Assembly: GCF_011065935.2 (NCBI RefSeq)
Contig: NZ_JAAMNH020000001.1
Span: 1,013,001 to 1,077,000 of the forward strand
DNA: 64,000 nucleotides
Source: Clostridium estertheticum
GTDB taxonomy: Bacteria > Bacillota > Clostridia > Clostridiales > Clostridiaceae
Reading direction: 5' to 3'
How positions within the stretch are numbered: position 1 is the stretch's first letter; the number at the start of each line of letters is the position of its first letter. The notes under the pieces were generated by a model. The model saw nothing but the letters and a program-made list of their open reading frames with translations. It was not told where the DNA came from and searched no databases. Made by a program: the position numbers and the translations under genes. Shown one piece after another: positions 61,145-64,000 of this stretch.

Positions 61145-62695
61145 ATGCCAAGAAAAACAACTCCTACTTATGTTTTAACTATTAAATTAGATACTAATAA
61201 TAGAGATGAATCAATATTAAATAAAAGATTTGAAATATGTAGAAAACTTTACAATGCAATTTTAGGAACAGGGTTAAAGAAATTTAATGCTTTAAGCGAA
61301 TTAAAGATATATAGAAAACTAAGAAAAGAATTAGCAGAGATTAATAAATTATATTTTAAAGATGAAGAAAGTAAAAAATCTAAAATATATGATAAACTAA
61401 GAAAAGAAAAATACAAAGAGATAAATGATTTATTGGTAGAATATGGGATCAATGAATATTCACTTATAAATGAAATGACACCAATGTATAAACCATTCAA
61501 TAAAAATATAGATAATAAAACCGCTCAAGCATTAGCAAGTAGAGCCTTTAAGGCATTAGAAAAGTTAATATTTAAAGATGCACAAAGGATCAATTTTATT
61601 AAATATGATGAACTAAGAAGTGTTGAAGGTAAATGGAATAAAAGTGGGATAACTTATAGAGACGGGATTATTAAATGGAATGGACTTACAATTCCAATAA
61701 TTATAAAATCTAATGATATTTATGCTCAAAAGGCTATTCAAGATAGAATTAAATATTGCAGAATAGTAAGAAAATTTATCCGAGGTAAATATAAGTACTA
61801 TGTGCAATTCATAATGGAGGGTATACCGCCAGTAAAATATAATAAAGAAACTGGTTATATAAAAAGAAGTATCGGGATAGGGAATGTCGGAATAGATATA
61901 GGAACTCAAACAATTGCAATATCTAGCTATTATGATGTTAAATTATTAGAGTTATGTCCTGAAATTAATAACATTCAGGATATAAAAACTAAATTATCAA
62001 GAAAATTAGATAGACAAAGACGCGCAAATAACCCAAATAACTATAATAGTGATGGAACTATAAAATTTGGTATTATAAGTAATGGAAAGAAAGAGAAATT
62101 AACATGGATTAAGTCTAACAAATATATTAAAACTCAAATGGAATTAAGGGATGTTCAAAGGAAACAAACTGATGTTAGAAAACAATCCCACGAGAAATTG
62201 GCAAATTATATAATTTCATTAGGTGATAAAATATTAGTTGAAAACATGAATTTTAAGGGACTACAAAAAAGAAGTAAGAAAACCACCATTAATGCTAATA
62301 CAGGTAAATTTAATAAGAAGAAAAGGTTTGGTAAATCCTTAGCGAATAAAGCACCTTCTAAATTAATAGAGATAATTAATAGAAAACTTAAATATGACGA
62401 ACTGGAAATCTTAAAAATAAATACACATAAAGTTAAGGCTAGTATGTACAATCATTTTAATGATAAATACACTAAAAAAGAATTAAAAGATAGATGGGAT
62501 GTATCTACTGGAATTCAAAGGGACTGTTATTCTGCATTTCTAATAATGAATGTTAGCAATGATTTAGAAAAAATTAATAGAGAATTATGTTTTGAAACTT
62601 ATGATAATTTCAAGAAATTACATGATGGTGAAATTAATAGACTTAAATCCTTAAAAGAAAATGGTATTAAACTAATATCTAGTATGGGGATATAA
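61145..62695 (+). CDS. TnpB-like RuvC protein lacking the zinc finger
   Basis: A 516-residue TnpB-type protein. RuvC-like residues are kept: D251 in GIDIGTQTIAIS, E366 in ILVENMNFKGL and D460 in IQRDCYSAFLI. Relatives have a CxC/CxxC zinc finger just before the QRDxYSAFL motif; here that stretch (KASMYNHFNDKYTKKELKDR) has no cysteine at all. TnpB proteins are RNA-guided nucleases, so loss of the finger is unusual. GGAGGT precedes ATG. The downstream end may encode a guide RNA. Confidence 0.85.
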   Translation: MPRKTTPTYVLTIKLDTNNRDESILNKRFEICRKLYNAILGTGLKKFNALSELKIYRKLRKELAEINKLYFKDEESKKSKIYDKLRKEKYKEINDLLVEYGINEYSLINEMTPMYKPFNKNIDNKTAQALASRAFKALEKLIFKDAQRINFIKYDELRSVEGKWNKSGITYRDGIIKWNGLTIPIIIKSNDIYAQKAIQDRIKYCRIVRKFIRGKYKYYVQFIMEGIPPVKYNKETGYIKRSIGIGNVGIDIGTQTIAISSYYDVKLLELCPEINNIQDIKTKLSRKLDRQRRANNPNNYNSDGTIKFGIISNGKKEKLTWIKSNKYIKTQMELRDVQRKQTDVRKQSHEKLANYIISLGDKILVENMNFKGLQKRSKKTTINANTGKFNKKKRFGKSLANKAPSKLIEIINRKLKYDELEILKINTHKVKASMYNHFNDKYTKKELKDRWDVSTGIQRDCYSAFLIMNVSNDLEKINRELCFETYDNFKKLHDGEINRLKSLKENGIKLISSMGI

Positions 62696-63058
62696 ATATA
62701 AAAAAATGGTTTTGAATCGAGCCATTATACTATCGCGAGTAGGCTAATTGTAGTCTTTGGTAGTAAAAGTCTTATTATAATTAAATGAGTCATTATATGT
62801 TGTAAGATATAGATGAAATATTATCCCTATAAATGAGAGTATTATGGAAGTTTAATAAGATAAGAACCACGTGACTTCAGTCATGTGAGATTCAGGTTGG
62901 TATTCTATGGTACAATGATATTCGGGACGGAGTTTAAGTCTTATTTTAGTTTGTCATTAAAAATAACAAATATATACTTTTTAGCATAATTCGTTATCAC
63001 ATAATAATATATTAAAAAATATTATTAATATTGATGGGCATTTTAAGGAGGGTCATAA
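62696..63058 (+). other. Right end of the TnpB element, possible guide RNA, and leader of next gene
   Basis: 62710..62890 follows tnpB directly and includes ATCGCGAGTAGGC and the terminal hairpin, the place where guide RNAs of TnpB systems are encoded. From 62906 the sequence is AT-rich leader ending in AAGGAGGG before the 3D-domain gene. Confidence 0.45.
62868..62887. repeat. Right subterminal hairpin
   Basis: CACGTGAC/GTCATGTG with loop TTCA, followed by AGATTCAGGTTGG, the probable element end. Confidence 0.6.
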
Positions 63059-64000
63059 ATGAATAAAAAAATAATATCTGTCGTTATGATATTAATATTA
63101 ACAATAACTATCAATTGCAATACTTTTGCTGCACCAAGTACTAATGAAACATCTGAATTAAAACAAGCTCAAAGTAGCAAAAAAGCTTTACAGATAAAAA
63201 TAGAGAATTTCAACAATGAAATTGATGGGGTATTAAATAAAATTGACATTAACAAAACTAAAATGAATGAAATCTCTCAAGATATAAGAAAAACACAAAC
63301 TGAATTGGAAATTGTAGAAAAAAACGCTATGGATCAAGAAGACTTGTTTGAAAAAAGAGCAAGAGTTATGTATATAAATGGGGTAGATAGTTATCTTGAT
63401 GTACTTCTAGATTCAACTAGTTTTAGTGATCTTATATCTAGAGCAGATACACTTGAAATGATAATTAAATATGACAAAAATCTCATTGCTAAAATAGAAA
63501 AACAAAGAAATTCTATAATAAAGCATAGGGACACCTTAAATAATGAGAATGATAAATTATCAGCACTAAAAGCAAATAATGAAATTATTCTAACAAAATT
63601 AAGTAAAGACATAAAAGAGCACAAGGTGCTTCTTAGCAACGTAACTAAAAAAGAAACTAAATTAATTGCTGACAAAAAAGCAAAAGAATTAGCCGCTGCA
63701 AAAATAATAAAAGAACAAGCAGCAAACAAGAGAATTACTATGTCTAGACACTTAGACCCTAGTGAAAGTTCAACGTCTAAATCTGATGCTGTCCCTAATG
63801 ATGTATCAAACTCAACGAACTACTTCATTATAGAATCAACCGCATATTCAAAGGGTGGTTTTACATCATCAGGTTCTAGAACAAACAGAGATCCAAATGG
63901 ATACAGCACTATAGCTGTGGACCCTAGGGTTATACCAATGGGCTCTAAAGTTTATGTAGAAGGCTATGGATATGCTATTGCATCAGATACTGGTTCCGCT
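63059..64000 (+). CDS. Secreted coiled-coil 3D-domain cell-wall protein (3' end outside window)
   Basis: 314 residues are visible. A signal peptide (KIISVVMILILTITINC then NTFAAPS) is followed by a PcsB/CwlO-like coiled coil of about 190 residues (LKQAQSSKKALQIKIENFNN...) with the family segment RARVMYINGVDSYLDVLLDS. A linker leads to a 3D domain (IIESTAYSKGG, DPRVIPMGSKVYVEGYGYAI, ASDTG), of the lytic-transglycosylase MltA fold. It should act on peptidoglycan outside the cell. AAGGAGGG precedes ATG. Confidence 0.9.
   Translation, partial: MNKKIISVVMILILTITINCNTFAAPSTNETSELKQAQSSKKALQIKIENFNNEIDGVLNKIDINKTKMNEISQDIRKTQTELEIVEKNAMDQEDLFEKRARVMYINGVDSYLDVLLDSTSFSDLISRADTLEMIIKYDKNLIAKIEKQRNSIIKHRDTLNNENDKLSALKANNEIILTKLSKDIKEHKVLLSNVTKKETKLIADKKAKELAAAKIIKEQAANKRITMSRHLDPSESSTSKSDAVPNDVSNSTNYFIIESTAYSKGGFTSSGSRTNRDPNGYSTIAVDPRVIPMGSKVYVEGYGYAIASDTGSA

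Larger units (their letters stand above)
60980..62905 (+). mobile_element. IS200/IS605-type element with tnpB only
   Basis: Similar subterminal hairpins occur at both sides: CTTGTGACTTCAGTCGTGAG at 60987 and CACGTGACTTCAGTCATGTG at 62868. There is no tnpA. The exact ends are not determined. Confidence 0.65.

Noticed and set aside
1..64000. tRNA or rRNA genes
   Set aside because: I looked for cloverleaf-type and rRNA core sequences and saw none; a tRNAscan run would settle it.

Overview
The window is AT-rich DNA with Clostridium-style gene density, strong AGGAGG-type ribosome binding sites and clostridial protein families. Examples are a HesB-like selenoprotein, an AraC-GH39 fusion, a YjjG-type HAD phosphatase, a formate/nitrite channel and a 3D-domain cell-wall protein. 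I infer a Clostridium sensu stricto chromosome; the species is not determinable by eye. Much of the window is accessory: duplications, insertion sequences, gene fragments and many small palindromic repeats lie between short conserved operons.

Layout. 0-3.4 kb: end of an ABC permease, its ATPase and a two-component system in one operon. 3.4-5.3 kb: a convergent lipoprotein and a complete IS3-family element (4025..5336) with a likely -1 frameshift signal. 5.4-9.2 kb: an AlkD-like repair protein, then copy 1 of a short UvrA-like ATPase whose 3' edge abuts a glycosidase fragment. 9.2-18.8 kb: a glycoside-use region with an AraC-GH39 fusion, a GH3 enzyme with a His-Asp dyad overlapping beta-phosphoglucomutase, a classical GH3 glucosidase, an esterase and a PAP2 phosphatase. 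18.9-25.2 kb: flavodoxin, truncated LysR gene, MntA/HepT-like pair, copy 1 of a selenoprotein plus L,D-transpeptidase block, HAD phosphatase and a Crp/Fnr regulator. 25.6-28.0 kb: copy 2 of the UvrA-like unit.

28.2-36.4 kb is a coherent module. Two fused ATPase-permease ABC proteins run divergently from a two-component system, followed by a membrane redox set (redoxin-like lipoprotein, CXXC mini-protein, polyferredoxin-type Fe-S protein, TlpA-like thioredoxin). One sequence motif precedes all three transcription units. 37.0-39.4 kb repeats the selenoprotein/L,D-transpeptidase block almost exactly. 39.5-49 kb holds decayed fragments, a radical SAM enzyme with a methyltransferase, an imported GyrI/WYL set, a broken zeta-type toxin pair and a FocA/NirC channel. 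49-58 kb holds an acetyltransferase fragment fused in frame to an IS1595-type transposase, a chemotaxis receptor, IS605-like remnants and an imported PadR/DUF1048/ABC set. 58-64 kb holds small charged or Cys-rich proteins, an M28 peptidase, a TnpB-type element whose protein lacks the zinc finger, and the start of a 3D-domain hydrolase.

The observations most worth pursuing are the duplicated UGA-encoded selenoprotein with its SECIS-like hairpin and 46-bp palindrome, the GH3/beta-phosphoglucomutase couple that suggests beta-glucoside phosphorolysis, the shared operator of the ABC/redox module, the zinc-finger-less TnpB, and a family of palindromic repeats with a CCCCCGAGG-like core.
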